Source: Iodobacter sp. BJB302
Lineage (GTDB): Bacteria; Pseudomonadota; Gammaproteobacteria; Burkholderiales; Chitinibacteraceae
Length of the DNA stretch: 54,117 nucleotides
Direction of reading: 5' to 3'
Assembly (NCBI RefSeq): GCF_002735645.1
Contig: NZ_PDZG01000030.1
Span: forward strand, 1-54,117
Shown here: in pieces, positions 15,588 through 23,688 of the stretch
How the letters are laid out: each line of letters begins with the position of its first letter
How positions within the stretch are numbered: the first letter of the stretch is position 1
Position numbers and translations under genes: made by a program
Notes under the pieces: model-generated
Told to the model about the DNA's origin: nothing
Databases searched by the model: none
The model's input: only the letters and a program-made list of their open reading frames with translations

Positions 15588-18362
15588 ATGCGCATTAAAA
15601 AAGTAATAAATAAGCGAAGTACACAGGCTGCTGTATTGGCAATTGCTCTTGCCAGCATCATGGCCGCATGTGTAACAACGGGAGGCGAAAACACCGCAGA
15701 ATCTGCCCCGCCACCCGCTGCCAGCCAGCAGGGGAAATCAGAGCATGCCCCTGTTCTGGGTGAGCAGCCCAGCCATCCGTTTGGCCTGCCGCCACAGGCC
15801 GGGGCAAAAGGAATGCCTGATCATCCACAGGTATCAGCCTTGCAAAAAGGCGTGGCGGCAGCGCCGCTTTATGCAGAATGCGATCAGCGATTATTTTCTT
15901 TATCGGGCGCGGCACTGGCCAGCTATGTGGCGACGGTAGAAGGGCGCTGTATTAACCGGCTTTTTGAGGCCGATGCGGCAACTTATCCGGTGATTTCGGC
16001 TGCAAATATGCAGGCGGTGGCAAAAGAAGCCCGCTTGCGCGCTCGCCAGTGGAATCCGGCCAAGCCCAATGGCCTTTGGCCTCTGGCCACATTTTTAAAA
16101 GCGGGTTATTTCACCCAGTACAGCCATGCCAGAGAAGTGGGCGAATACGGGCGCACAGTGGATCAGCCCGTTATGCAGGTGGTGAGCGCGCTGGCGGATA
16201 ACCCGGCGATCTGGTTAAACCCTGCAGAGGATGAATCTCAATCCAGTGATGCATGGGAGCGCCAGAATGATGCGCGGCAAAGTGTCAGCGAAACCATGAT
16301 TCTGGCCGATTCGGTGCGCCAGCCTGAATATGCATTGCCATTACTTAGCGCTTTTTTTGGCCGCTATCAGGGGCAGTTTAAGCAAAGCTATGCTCAATAT
16401 GCTTTGCATCCTGTGCAAACCACTTTGTTTAATCTGCATGGCCAGAGTGGCTTTGATCAGAAAGCAGAATCAGGCCAGCTTGATGGTTTAGTTAAGTCTC
16501 TGGCGGCGATTGTGCGCCAGGGCAGCTCTGCTTTTGCAGATGAGCAGATGTTTTTAAATACACTGCGTGAAACTGGCCGCTTTATGCTTTACCCAAGAAC
16601 CACGCCGCTTGCCGAGCCTGCTGTGGCGCAGCATCTGAATTCAGAGCGTTATTCAGCGGCATGGGCCGAGGCGGTTTATGCGCTGAAAAAAATCGCCAAA
16701 GTGCCTTGCGATCGTTACAACATTTGCAATGCCGAAGCCGAGCTGAAAGCCCGCTTATTTCCTAATCGCTGGGCATTTGATAATGGCAATCTGGTTTTTG
16801 AAACGCCGCTTAGCCGCAAGCAGGTAGAGCCGCTTTATTACGCTATGAAGCAGGTTGAGGCGCAGCTTAAGCGGGTAAGTGGCGTAAGCCAGCCGGTAAA
16901 AGATGATCCAAATGCACGTTTACGTATGGTGATTTACGGTACAAAAACCGATTATGGCCGCTATCAGGGCTTACTGAATGATTTATCTACCGATAACGGG
17001 GGTATTTATATTGAAAATGGCGCTACTTTTTATACCTTTGAGCGCACCAGCCAGGAAAGTACGCTGTCTTTAGAAGAGCTGGTCCGCCACGAATATGTGC
17101 ATTATTTATCCGGCCGCTTTATTCAGCCAGGCATGTGGGGCTCCAGCGAATTCTTCCGCGACAGCCGCCGTATGCCTTGGTATGACGAAGGCTTTGCCGA
17201 GTTTATGGCGTGGAGCACCTCGCGTGAGGGCATTAAAGTACGTGGCCATGTAGTGGATGTGGTGGCGAATAACTGGCCGGCCAGCTTTCAGACCCCCGCG
17301 CAAATTATGCGTTCAAGCTATAGCGATGGCTGGGATTTCTACAGTCATTCGGCGCTGTGGTTCTACTTCTTGCATCGCAATGAGCCGGGCATTCTGGCCG
17401 ATGTATTGCAGCAATTGCGTAACGATGATGTAAAAGGCTTTGATGCTCTGGTGAAACGCCTCGGCGCTGATACGGCTTTAAGTGCCCGCTTTAAAGAGTT
17501 TGTAGCGCAGCAAGTTGAATTGCAAAAGGCTGGCCAGCTGGGGGATACCTCCACCATCGAGGGCCAGGACTGGCTGGCGCAATCGGCATGGCAGTTAAGT
17601 GATGTGGCGCATATTCAATCTTTAATGGGCAAAGCGCTGCCGCTGGCCTGCCGCGTATGGGCAGAGGGCGCGGGCAGTGAGCTGCGCCGTTTTGAATGCA
17701 CAGGACAAACCGCTATTCGTGCCAGTACGCTGACAGAAGCGCATCAGGAAAGCGATGTATTACTAAATAACGCACTGAAAAACCTGCAAGGCAGCGCCAA
17801 TAATATGCTGGCGGTTAACTGCTTTGCCAGTGATTATCAGCTGGATGCGCATCGTGCCGCCCTGCGCTGCGAAGGCCCGCTGGCCAATGGCACGGGGCCC
17901 GTCCCGACGGCTGTGCCTGTTGAGCCGCCAACCCGCCCGACTGCAACGCCTGTGCCAACCAGCCCGCCAGTCCGCCCAACTGCGGTGCCAACACCTAAGC
18001 CGACCAGCCCGCCAACGCGGCCTACTGCAGTGCCAACTACGGTGCCCACCCTGCCGCCAGTTAATCCAAATAATCTGGCCTTATTACAAACGCGCTTTAG
18101 CAGTGCAGGGCGCTGCCTGCGGGTTACCCTGGCCGCTAATCAGCAGCTTGATCGCTTTGTGCTGCTGAATTCAGCCAAGCTGGGGCGGATTAATTTTGCT
18201 GAATATGGCAGCTTTACTTACCGCCGCGATGCCGATCAGGCCGGGCTGGCAGACAGCATTACCGTTCGCCTGCAGCGCGGTACGCAATTTAAAGATATTC
18301 GGGTGGTGCTGGATGCAAAACCTGTGAATCAAAGTGAAGAGGCCTGCTGGGCCGGGGCTTAA
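15588..18362 (+). CDS. Secreted microbial collagenase (peptidase M9), lipoprotein-like N-terminus
   Basis: A 924-residue extracellular zinc protease of the microbial collagenase family. Residues 1-29 form a signal sequence ending SIMAAC, a possible lipobox with Cys29. An M9 activator domain spans about 80-380. The catalytic domain has HEYVH at 501-505 and, in WYDEGFAEF, the likely third zinc ligand Glu534. Residues about 775-825 form a Thr/Pro-rich linker of repeated PTRPTAVPT-type units. A C-terminal domain (about 830-924) with paired Cys follows. ATG preceded by GGAG at eight bases. It is probably monocistronic. Confidence 0.92.
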   Translation: MRIKKVINKRSTQAAVLAIALASIMAACVTTGGENTAESAPPPAASQQGKSEHAPVLGEQPSHPFGLPPQAGAKGMPDHPQVSALQKGVAAAPLYAECDQRLFSLSGAALASYVATVEGRCINRLFEADAATYPVISAANMQAVAKEARLRARQWNPAKPNGLWPLATFLKAGYFTQYSHAREVGEYGRTVDQPVMQVVSALADNPAIWLNPAEDESQSSDAWERQNDARQSVSETMILADSVRQPEYALPLLSAFFGRYQGQFKQSYAQYALHPVQTTLFNLHGQSGFDQKAESGQLDGLVKSLAAIVRQGSSAFADEQMFLNTLRETGRFMLYPRTTPLAEPAVAQHLNSERYSAAWAEAVYALKKIAKVPCDRYNICNAEAELKARLFPNRWAFDNGNLVFETPLSRKQVEPLYYAMKQVEAQLKRVSGVSQPVKDDPNARLRMVIYGTKTDYGRYQGLLNDLSTDNGGIYIENGATFYTFERTSQESTLSLEELVRHEYVHYLSGRFIQPGMWGSSEFFRDSRRMPWYDEGFAEFMAWSTSREGIKVRGHVVDVVANNWPASFQTPAQIMRSSYSDGWDFYSHSALWFYFLHRNEPGILADVLQQLRNDDVKGFDALVKRLGADTALSARFKEFVAQQVELQKAGQLGDTSTIEGQDWLAQSAWQLSDVAHIQSLMGKALPLACRVWAEGAGSELRRFECTGQTAIRASTLTEAHQESDVLLNNALKNLQGSANNMLAVNCFASDYQLDAHRAALRCEGPLANGTGPVPTAVPVEPPTRPTATPVPTSPPVRPTAVPTPKPTSPPTRPTAVPTTVPTLPPVNPNNLALLQTRFSSAGRCLRVTLAANQQLDRFVLLNSAKLGRINFAEYGSFTYRRDADQAGLADSITVRLQRGTQFKDIRVVLDAKPVNQSEEACWAGA

Positions 18363-18380
18363 GCGTATTGGATGAAATCA

Positions 18381-18410
18381 GGGCAGCTGCTGCCCTGGTT
18401 TTATTTTTTA
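18381..18410 (+). terminator. Intrinsic terminator after the collagenase gene
   Basis: The palindrome GGGCAGCTGCTGCCC (18381-18395) is followed by TGGTTTTATTTTTTA. A second, weaker stem (about 18464-18502; ACAGTCTTGATG pairs with CATCAAGGCTGT, then T-run) lies further downstream. Confidence 0.65.
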
Positions 18411-18675
18411 TCGCAGGGCAGGCCTTGGCGGACCGGCGTTTATTCTGGGTCTTATTACCAGAAACAGTCTTGATGATTAGAAAACATCAAGGCTGTTTTT
18501 AGCCCTTTATATGGGCTTTTACTGGTTTTAACTGCTTGTAATAAAAGATTTTTTACTGCTTTTAAAATGGCCATTAAACAAGGGCTCTGAATAAGAGCAT
18601 GGCCGTGCTTCAGCAAACCCATGACTTTTTTCTGGCTTGACAGCCCACCGCTGCACGGTCGAAGATGCGCTCACT

Positions 18676-18753
18676 ATGATGAATCTGAACCGCGTTTATT
18701 CTTATTATTATCTGGCTTGCCCACTGGCAGCCCGATGGGTCGCGTTCATCTGA
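18676..18753 (+). CDS. Tyrosine leader peptide upstream of the first NSS transporter
   Basis: A 25-codon ORF beginning MMNLNRVYSYYYLACPLAAR and ending at TGA 18751-18753. Codons 8-12 read Tyr-Ser-Tyr-Tyr-Tyr, all four Tyr codons being TAT (18697-18711). This clustering of one amino acid in a short ORF just before a terminator is the mark of an attenuator leader. A TTGACA -35-like box is at 18637-18642, 39 bases before the ATG. The -10 box is weak. GAAG at 18661 is a poor ribosome-binding site, so initiation may be from a very short 5' leader. The second ATG (18679) is equally possible. Confidence 0.7.
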   Translation: MMNLNRVYSYYYLACPLAARWVAFI

Positions 18754-18801
18754 AACACACAGATTAAAGCATCCAAGGCCGCCAAATCAGGCGGCCTTTT
18801 T
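18714..18801 (+). promoter_or_regulatory. Predicted tyrosine-responsive transcription attenuator
   Basis: Four segments can pair in alternative ways. Segment 1 is GGCTTGCC (18714-18721), segment 2 GGCAGCC (18726-18732), segment 3 GGCCGCC (18777-18783) and segment 4 GGCGGCC (18790-18796). 1:2 pairs with one bulged base and a four-base loop. 2:3 pairs over seven positions with one A-C mismatch. 3:4 is a perfect seven-pair stem followed by TTTTT. A ribosome stalled on the Tyr codons (ending 18711) would cover segment 1, free segment 2 to hold segment 3, and prevent termination. Translation without stalling favours 3:4 and termination 61 bases before the transporter start. Confidence 0.75.
18777..18801 (+). 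terminator. Attenuator terminator of the first NSS transporter gene
   Basis: GGCCGCC-AAATCA-GGCGGCC followed by five T. It is the 3:4 stem of the predicted attenuator and lies between the leader ORF and the transporter start. Confidence 0.85.
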
Positions 18802-18861
18802 GCATTTATGGCCTGCCTGATTTGCTGGTTCCTGAGCTTAAAAAAAATTAAGGACCACATC

Positions 18862-20178
18862 ATGACTACTCGCTCTAACTGGGGCTCTAAGCTGGGATTT
18901 ATCCTTGCCGCGGCAGGCTCGGCCATTGGCCTTGGGGCTATTTGGAAATTCCCTTACGTGACGGCCATGAATGGCGGTGGCGTGTTTTTATTGCTGTTTT
19001 TATTCTTTAGCTTCACCCTGGGCCTAGCCCAAATGGTGGTGGAATTTACCCTGGGCCGTAGCGCGCAAACCGGCCCGGTAGGGATGTTTCGCAAGCTGGC
19101 GGGTAAATCCTGGCCGCTGATTGGCATGATGGGGATTTTCGCAGGCTTTGTGCTCTACAGCTTTTACAGCGTAGTGGGCGGCTGGACGCTGGCTTACCTT
19201 GCGCTGGCTATAGATGGCTCGGTGCTGACCACCGACACTAAGGTGCTAAAAGATACTTTCGAGCATTATGTATCCAATCCTTTCTGGCCGATTCTGACCC
19301 ACGGCGCTTTTGTACTGGCAACGCTGGGCATTGTGATTGGCGGTATCGAAAAAGGGATTGAGCGCGCCAGCAAATTGCTGATGCCCGGTCTCTTTATCAT
19401 CATGCTGATTTTGATTGCCCGCTCTTTGACGCTGCCAGGTGCATGGCAGGGCGTGGTGGCCTTCTTTGCGCCTGATTTCTCTAAACTGACTCCGGCCATG
19501 GTGGTGGATGCATTGGGGCTGGCGTTTTTCTCGCTGTCTTTAGGCACGGGCGGCATGATTGCTTACGGCTCTTATGTCAAACAAGAAACACCGGTATTGC
19601 ACTCGGCAGCTTGGGTGGTGGGCCTGTCTTGTACCGTGGCGATCTTGGCCGGGCTGATGATTTTCCCTGCGCTGTTTGCCTTTAAGCTGGATCCAAGCGC
19701 AGGCCCGGGCCTGACCTTTATGACTATGCCGGTGGTGTTTGCCAGCCTGCCCTTCGGCCAAATCTTTGCCATCGCCTTCTTTGCCCTGCTTTCGGTGGCC
19801 GCGCTGACGTCATCTGTTTCTATGCTCGAGCTGATCGCTACGCTCTTTCTGGATGAATACAAACTGCCACGTCGCAAAGTGATTCTGGCTTTGTCTTTGG
19901 CAGTTTTCCTCTGCGGTATCCCCGCATCGCTGTCTTTTGGCCCATGGGCAGATGTGAAATTCTTTGGCAAAACCATTTTTGATCTGATGGATTACAGCGT
20001 CTCCAATGTGATGATGCCACTGGGCGGAATCGGCGTGGCCCTCTTCGCAGGCTGGCGCGTATGGCCACTATTGGAAGAACACTCCGGCTTGGCTGGCCTG
20101 CCCCTCTTCGGCCTGAAATGGAGCTGCCGCGTAGTCGCCCCTTTATCTATTGCAGTGATTTTGGTGAAGAATCTGTAA
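18862..20178 (+). CDS. NSS-family Na+-dependent transporter, predicted tyrosine importer
   Basis: A 438-residue neurotransmitter:sodium symporter (SNF/NSS family) protein, the length of bacterial 11-12 helix members such as Tyt1 and MhsT. TM1 reads GSAIGLGAIWKFPYVTAMNGGG. TM3 (YSFYSVVGGWTLAYL), TM6 (LAFFSLSLGTGGMIAYGSY) and TM8 (FFALLSVAALTSSVSMLE) are all recognisable. At the LeuT Na1 ligand position the usual Asn (GLGN) is Ala. The ATG at 18862 follows AAGGA at eight bases. The Tyr leader and terminator upstream argue that tyrosine is the substrate; this is inference. Its closest relatives in the window are the two following genes. Confidence 0.9.
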   Translation: MTTRSNWGSKLGFILAAAGSAIGLGAIWKFPYVTAMNGGGVFLLLFLFFSFTLGLAQMVVEFTLGRSAQTGPVGMFRKLAGKSWPLIGMMGIFAGFVLYSFYSVVGGWTLAYLALAIDGSVLTTDTKVLKDTFEHYVSNPFWPILTHGAFVLATLGIVIGGIEKGIERASKLLMPGLFIIMLILIARSLTLPGAWQGVVAFFAPDFSKLTPAMVVDALGLAFFSLSLGTGGMIAYGSYVKQETPVLHSAAWVVGLSCTVAILAGLMIFPALFAFKLDPSAGPGLTFMTMPVVFASLPFGQIFAIAFFALLSVAALTSSVSMLELIATLFLDEYKLPRRKVILALSLAVFLCGIPASLSFGPWADVKFFGKTIFDLMDYSVSNVMMPLGGIGVALFAGWRVWPLLEEHSGLAGLPLFGLKWSCRVVAPLSIAVILVKNL

Positions 20179-20186
20179 GTGATGCT

Positions 20187-20554
20187 AAAACCCAAATCTT
20201 GAACCAAGGAGAACACAGAGAACACGGAGTTTCACGGAGAAAAATCTTTTTGAGTTGAATATATATTTTGGGTTTAAGTATTGTCAATCTTAGCCCCAGT
20301 TGGGGACATTCCGGCTCATTGCAGGGAGCTTAAGAGTCCCCTTGAAACACGCCGGAGAGAGGAACAAGCGGGGCGGGGTTTCGGCCAGGGGCAGCGAGGC
20401 ACGAGCGAGTCCCGCTCGCCGCCGACTCGATTGTCCGCAGCGCAGGGGCTTTCGTGTTTCGTGGGGTCGCCTTCTTTGCTTACTTTCTTGGCGAAGCAAG
20501 AAAGTAAGTCCCACGCGGGGGATTCCCGCACCTGAAACACTGTGCCGACGGCAC
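20187..20554 (+). repeat. Composite intergenic repeat C3
   Basis: A forward copy starting AAAACCCAAATCTTGAACC eight bases after the stop of the first NSS gene. It continues CACGGAGTTTCACGGAG, then CCCCTTGAAACACGCCGG, AACAAGCGGGGCGGGG, CCGCCGACTCGATTG, an inner inverted pair ACTTTCTTG...CAAGAAAGT, and ends GTGCCGACGGCAC. It occupies almost the entire gap before the second NSS gene, where the other two paralogues have an amino-acid leader. Confidence 0.8.
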
Positions 20555-20623
20555 TTAAAAAAGCCTTGTTTTAGATTTGCATAGAGCTCCCGGGCTCATT
20601 TATTAAAAAACGCAGGATGTTTT

Positions 20624-21940
20624 ATGACAACACGTAATGCTTGGGGCTCGCGTTTGGGCTTTATTTTGGCGGCGGCTGGCTCGGCCATTGGGCTGGGGGC
20701 AATCTGGAAGTTTCCTTATGTCACGGCCATGAATGGTGGCGGGGCGTTTTTGCTGTTGTTTCTGATTTTTAGCTTTACCCTGGGCCTCGCGCTGATGATG
20801 GCCGAGATTGCCTTAGGCCGCTCGGCCGCCAACGGCGCGGTGGGCGCGTTTAAAAAAGTGGGTGGCAAGCACTGGGCGCTCCTGGGCCTTTTGGGAGTGA
20901 TCGCAGGCTTTGTGCTGTTTTCATTTTATAGTGTGGTGGGCGGCTGGACTTTTGCCTACCTTGGCAAGGCCATTGATGGCAGCGTACTCAGTGCCGATCC
21001 AAAAGCATTAGAAGCGATGTTTGGCAGCTTTGTATCTGATCCGGTGAAACCCCTGATTACCCACGCGCTGTTTACGCTGGCCACTTTGGGCATTGTGCTG
21101 GGCGGCATCGAAAAAGGCATAGAGCGGGCAGGCAAGGTGCTTATGCCGGCGCTGTTTATTATTATGCTGATCCTGATGGTGCGCTCTTTAACGCTGCCGG
21201 GCGCATGGGCCGGAGTGGTGCAGTTTTTAGCGCCAGACTGGAGCCGCGTTAATCCGGCTATGGTGGTTGAAGCCTTGGGGCTGGCGTTTTTCTCGCTGTC
21301 TTTGGGCGTGGGGGCGATGGTGGCTTATGGCTCTTATATGCATTCCAGCGAAGAAATTCTTTCCGCATCGCTGTGGGTGGTGTTTCTGGCTGTGATGATT
21401 GCGCTCTTAGCAGGGCTGATGATTTTCCCTGCGGTGGCGGCTTTTGGCTTAAACCCGGCGGCAGGGCCAGGGCTCACCTTTATGACCATGCCGGTGGTGT
21501 TTATGCATCTGCCTTTGGGGCAATTGTTTGCCGTTGCTTTTTTTGCTTTGCTGGCCATGGCTGCTTTGTCTTCATCCGTGGCCATGCTGGAGCTGATTGC
21601 TATCTGGTTTATTGACGATCTGAAGCTGCCGCGCCGCCCTGTCTTGATTGGCATCGCGCTGGCGGTGTTCTTATGCGGTATTCCCGCTTCGTGGTCGTTT
21701 GGTATCTGGTCTGATGTGCGCATCTTTGGCAAAAGCATTTTTGATGCGATGGATTACTTTGTATCCAACCTGGCCATGCCTGTGGGCGGGATTGGCCTCG
21801 CATTACTCGCTGGCTGGAAAGCAGGCGACACGCTGGTGGATGAAGTCGGTTTGCAAGGCTGGAAACGGCAAGCATGGCTGATGACCTGCCGCTATCTTGC
21901 GCCTGTGCTGATTACCACGGTGCTGGTGAAAAATCTGTAA
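20624..21940 (+). CDS. NSS-family Na+-dependent transporter, second paralogue
   Basis: A 438-residue NSS symporter very similar to its neighbours. TM1 is GSAIGLGAIWKFPYVTAMNGGG, again with Ala for the Na1 Asn. TM6 reads GLAFFSLSLGVGAMVAYGSY, and TM8 reads FFALLAMAALSSSVAMLELI. The ATG is preceded by AGGA at about seven bases. No short leader ORF or T-tract attenuator is visible in the 70 bases before it, and the rest of the gap is repeat C3. It may be read through from the first NSS gene or have its own promoter in the repeat. The substrate is probably an aromatic or other hydrophobic amino acid, by family and context. Confidence 0.88.
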   Translation: MTTRNAWGSRLGFILAAAGSAIGLGAIWKFPYVTAMNGGGAFLLLFLIFSFTLGLALMMAEIALGRSAANGAVGAFKKVGGKHWALLGLLGVIAGFVLFSFYSVVGGWTFAYLGKAIDGSVLSADPKALEAMFGSFVSDPVKPLITHALFTLATLGIVLGGIEKGIERAGKVLMPALFIIMLILMVRSLTLPGAWAGVVQFLAPDWSRVNPAMVVEALGLAFFSLSLGVGAMVAYGSYMHSSEEILSASLWVVFLAVMIALLAGLMIFPAVAAFGLNPAAGPGLTFMTMPVVFMHLPLGQLFAVAFFALLAMAALSSSVAMLELIAIWFIDDLKLPRRPVLIGIALAVFLCGIPASWSFGIWSDVRIFGKSIFDAMDYFVSNLAMPVGGIGLALLAGWKAGDTLVDEVGLQGWKRQAWLMTCRYLAPVLITTVLVKNL

Positions 21941-22004
21941 ACACTTGCTGCAACGCAAAATTACTGCTTGACTATCAGGCAGCTTACAAGGCATTCTAAA
22001 AAGC

Positions 22005-22052
22005 ATGAATACAAATATGATCAATTTCTTTGCAGGCTGGTGGCGCTTCTAA
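22005..22052 (+). CDS. Tryptophan leader peptide upstream of the third NSS transporter
   Basis: A 15-codon ORF, MNTNMINFFAGWWRF, stopping at TAA 22050-22052. Adjacent Trp codons (22038-22043) near the end, preceded by Phe-Phe, resemble the trpL design. A TTGACT -35-like box lies at 21968-21973, 37 bases before the ATG, almost the same spacing as in the Tyr leader. AAGG is 14 bases upstream, rather far for a normal ribosome-binding site. The two Trp codons in 15 and the alternative stems that follow make a chance ORF unlikely. Confidence 0.75.
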   Translation: MNTNMINFFAGWWRF

Positions 22053-22106
22053 TTTGAGCGGCACCGTTGATCTATGGGGCCGCCGAAAGGGCGGCCTTTG
22101 TTTTTT
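22039..22106 (+). promoter_or_regulatory. Predicted tryptophan-responsive transcription attenuator with terminator
   Basis: Segment 1 is GGTGGCGC (22039-22046), overlapping the Trp codons. Segment 2 is GCGGCACC (22058-22065), segment 3 GGGGCCGCC (22076-22084), segment 4 GGCGGCC (22090-22096), followed by TTTGTTTTTT. 1:2 forms seven pairs with one mismatch, 2:3 seven pairs with one mismatch, and 3:4 is a perfect seven-pair terminator stem with loop GAAAG. A ribosome stalled at Trp masks segment 1 and favours 2:3 (read-through). A ribosome at the stop codon (22050) would mask segment 2 and favour 3:4 (termination). The transporter starts 230 bases downstream. Confidence 0.78.
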
Positions 22107-22182
22107 GCTCGCGCATTCGGTGGCAGATATACTTGGTAAATGGCTTTTGGCTTGGTTCAGATAACGTCCCACTACAAAATGT

Positions 22183-22256
22183 CGTCATTCCCGCGTGCTT
22201 TTGGCGGGAAACTAGCTATTCTGCTGGATCCCCGATAAAGACACTCGGGGATGACG
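22183..22256. repeat. Short inverted-repeat element (CGTCATTCCCG type)
   Basis: Ends CGTCATTCCCG and CGGGGATGACG are inverted with one mismatch. Inner arms CCCGC/GCGGG and CCCCGA/TCGGGG also pair. This type of small intergenic palindrome is common in proteobacteria. It lies between the Trp attenuator and the third transporter gene. It seems to have lengthened that leader, since the Tyr attenuator has only 61 bases there. Confidence 0.6.
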
Positions 22257-22335
22257 CTTTTGTGTTGCTAGGTCCAACGGGAAATTATTTTGAGCCACAT
22301 CCTTAGTGCTTATTTGCCGCTACTAGGAATAGCGC

Positions 22336-23649
22336 ATGTCTCGTTCGCAATGGAGCTCTAAACTCGGCTTTATTCTTGCCTCCGCAGGGGCCACCGTCGG
22401 CTTAGGCTCAATCTGGAAATTCCCCTACGTTACCGCCATGAATGGTGGTGGTGCGTTTCTGTTGATCTTTGTACTGATCACTTTTACCCTGGGCATTGCG
22501 CTGATGCTGGCCGAAATCGCCATTGGCCGTGCTGCTGCATGTGGTGCTGTGGGCGCGTTTAAAAAGCTGGGCGGGAAGGGATGGTCGGCCGTTGGTTATA
22601 TCGGTGTACTCTGCGGCTTAACGGTGTTTTCTTTCTATAGCGTGGTGGGCGGCTGGACCATCGGCTATTTGCTGCGTGCCATCGATGGCCGCGTCATGAG
22701 CAACGATCCCAAGGCCCTGGGCGCTTTATTCGGGCAGTATGTTTCCAGCCCGGTTGAACCGATTATCACCCACGCCCTGTTTGCCCTGCTTACCCTGATT
22801 GTGGTGATGTCCGGCATTCAAAAAGGCATAGAGCGGGCAGGCAAGATACTGATGCCTGCCTTATTTTTGCTGATGCTGGGTCTGATTGTCCGCTCTCTCA
22901 CTTTGCCGGGAGCAGGGGCTGGCGTGCTGGCGTTTTTAGCGCCGGATTTCTCTAAAGTAAACTCAAAAATGCTGGTCGATGCGCTGGGCCTAGCGTTTTT
23001 CTCGCTATCAGTAGGCGCGGGCTGCATGCTGGCTTATGGCTCCTATCTTGGGCGTGATGTGAAGCTCACCAATGCCGCGATGTGGGTCACCGGTTTAACC
23101 ACGATGACCTCCATCCTAGCTGGCCTGATGATTTTCCCGGCTATTACCGCCTTTGGCCTGGATGCCGCAGCAGGCCCGGGCCTTACCTATATGACCATGC
23201 CGGTGGTGTTTAACCATCTGCCATTTGGCCAATTTTTTGCCTCGGCTTTCTTTGCCCTGCTGCTGGTCGCGGCGCTTACCTCATCGGTGTCTTTGCTGGA
23301 GCTGGTGGCGGTGTACCCGATTGATGAATGGAATCTGCCACGCAAAGCCACCACCGGTGTGATTACTCTGCTGGTGTTTCTTGCAGGCGTGCCAGCCTCG
23401 CTCTCATTTGGTGTGCTGGGCGAATACAAATGGTTTGGCCGCAATGTGTTCGAGCTGATGGATTACAGCGCATCCAATATCCTGCTGCCGCTGGGTGGCA
23501 TTGGCACAGCGCTATTTGCAGGCTGGAGAATCTGGCCCGTGATCGAAGCCGAGCTGGAGCTCAGTCCCGTTTTAAACTGCGGCATGAAGTGGATGTGCCG
23601 CATTGTTGCCCCAGCGCTGATTGCTCTGATTCTGGTTTACAACTTGTAA
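22336..23649 (+). CDS. NSS-family Na+-dependent transporter, predicted tryptophan importer
   Basis: A 437-residue NSS symporter, third of the tandem set. TM1 reads GATVGLGSIWKFPYVTAMNGGG, with Ser at the usual Na1 Asn. TM6 reads GLAFFSLSVGAGCMLAYGSY and TM8 FFALLLVAALTSSVSLLELV. The ATG follows AGGA at eight bases. A TnaT-type tryptophan transporter would fit; the substrate is inferred from the Trp-Trp leader and attenuator upstream, not from the protein itself. The stop is followed by repeat-like DNA. Confidence 0.9.
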   Translation: MSRSQWSSKLGFILASAGATVGLGSIWKFPYVTAMNGGGAFLLIFVLITFTLGIALMLAEIAIGRAAACGAVGAFKKLGGKGWSAVGYIGVLCGLTVFSFYSVVGGWTIGYLLRAIDGRVMSNDPKALGALFGQYVSSPVEPIITHALFALLTLIVVMSGIQKGIERAGKILMPALFLLMLGLIVRSLTLPGAGAGVLAFLAPDFSKVNSKMLVDALGLAFFSLSVGAGCMLAYGSYLGRDVKLTNAAMWVTGLTTMTSILAGLMIFPAITAFGLDAAAGPGLTYMTMPVVFNHLPFGQFFASAFFALLLVAALTSSVSLLELVAVYPIDEWNLPRKATTGVITLLVFLAGVPASLSFGVLGEYKWFGRNVFELMDYSASNILLPLGGIGTALFAGWRIWPVIEAELELSPVLNCGMKWMCRIVAPALIALILVYNL

Positions 23650-23688
23650 GGAGCGGGTTGCAGACTGATTAATCAAGTAAACGAACCC

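Noticed and set aside
18665-18679. Tiny ORF ATG-CGC-TCA-CTA-TGA overlapping the Tyr leader start
   Set aside because: Only four codons; could couple to the leader start, but there is no evidence beyond the overlap.
18862-23649. Possible glycine riboswitch ahead of the NSS transporters
   Set aside because: The conserved glycine aptamer cores are absent; the leader ORFs with Tyr or Trp codons and alternative stems explain the terminators better.
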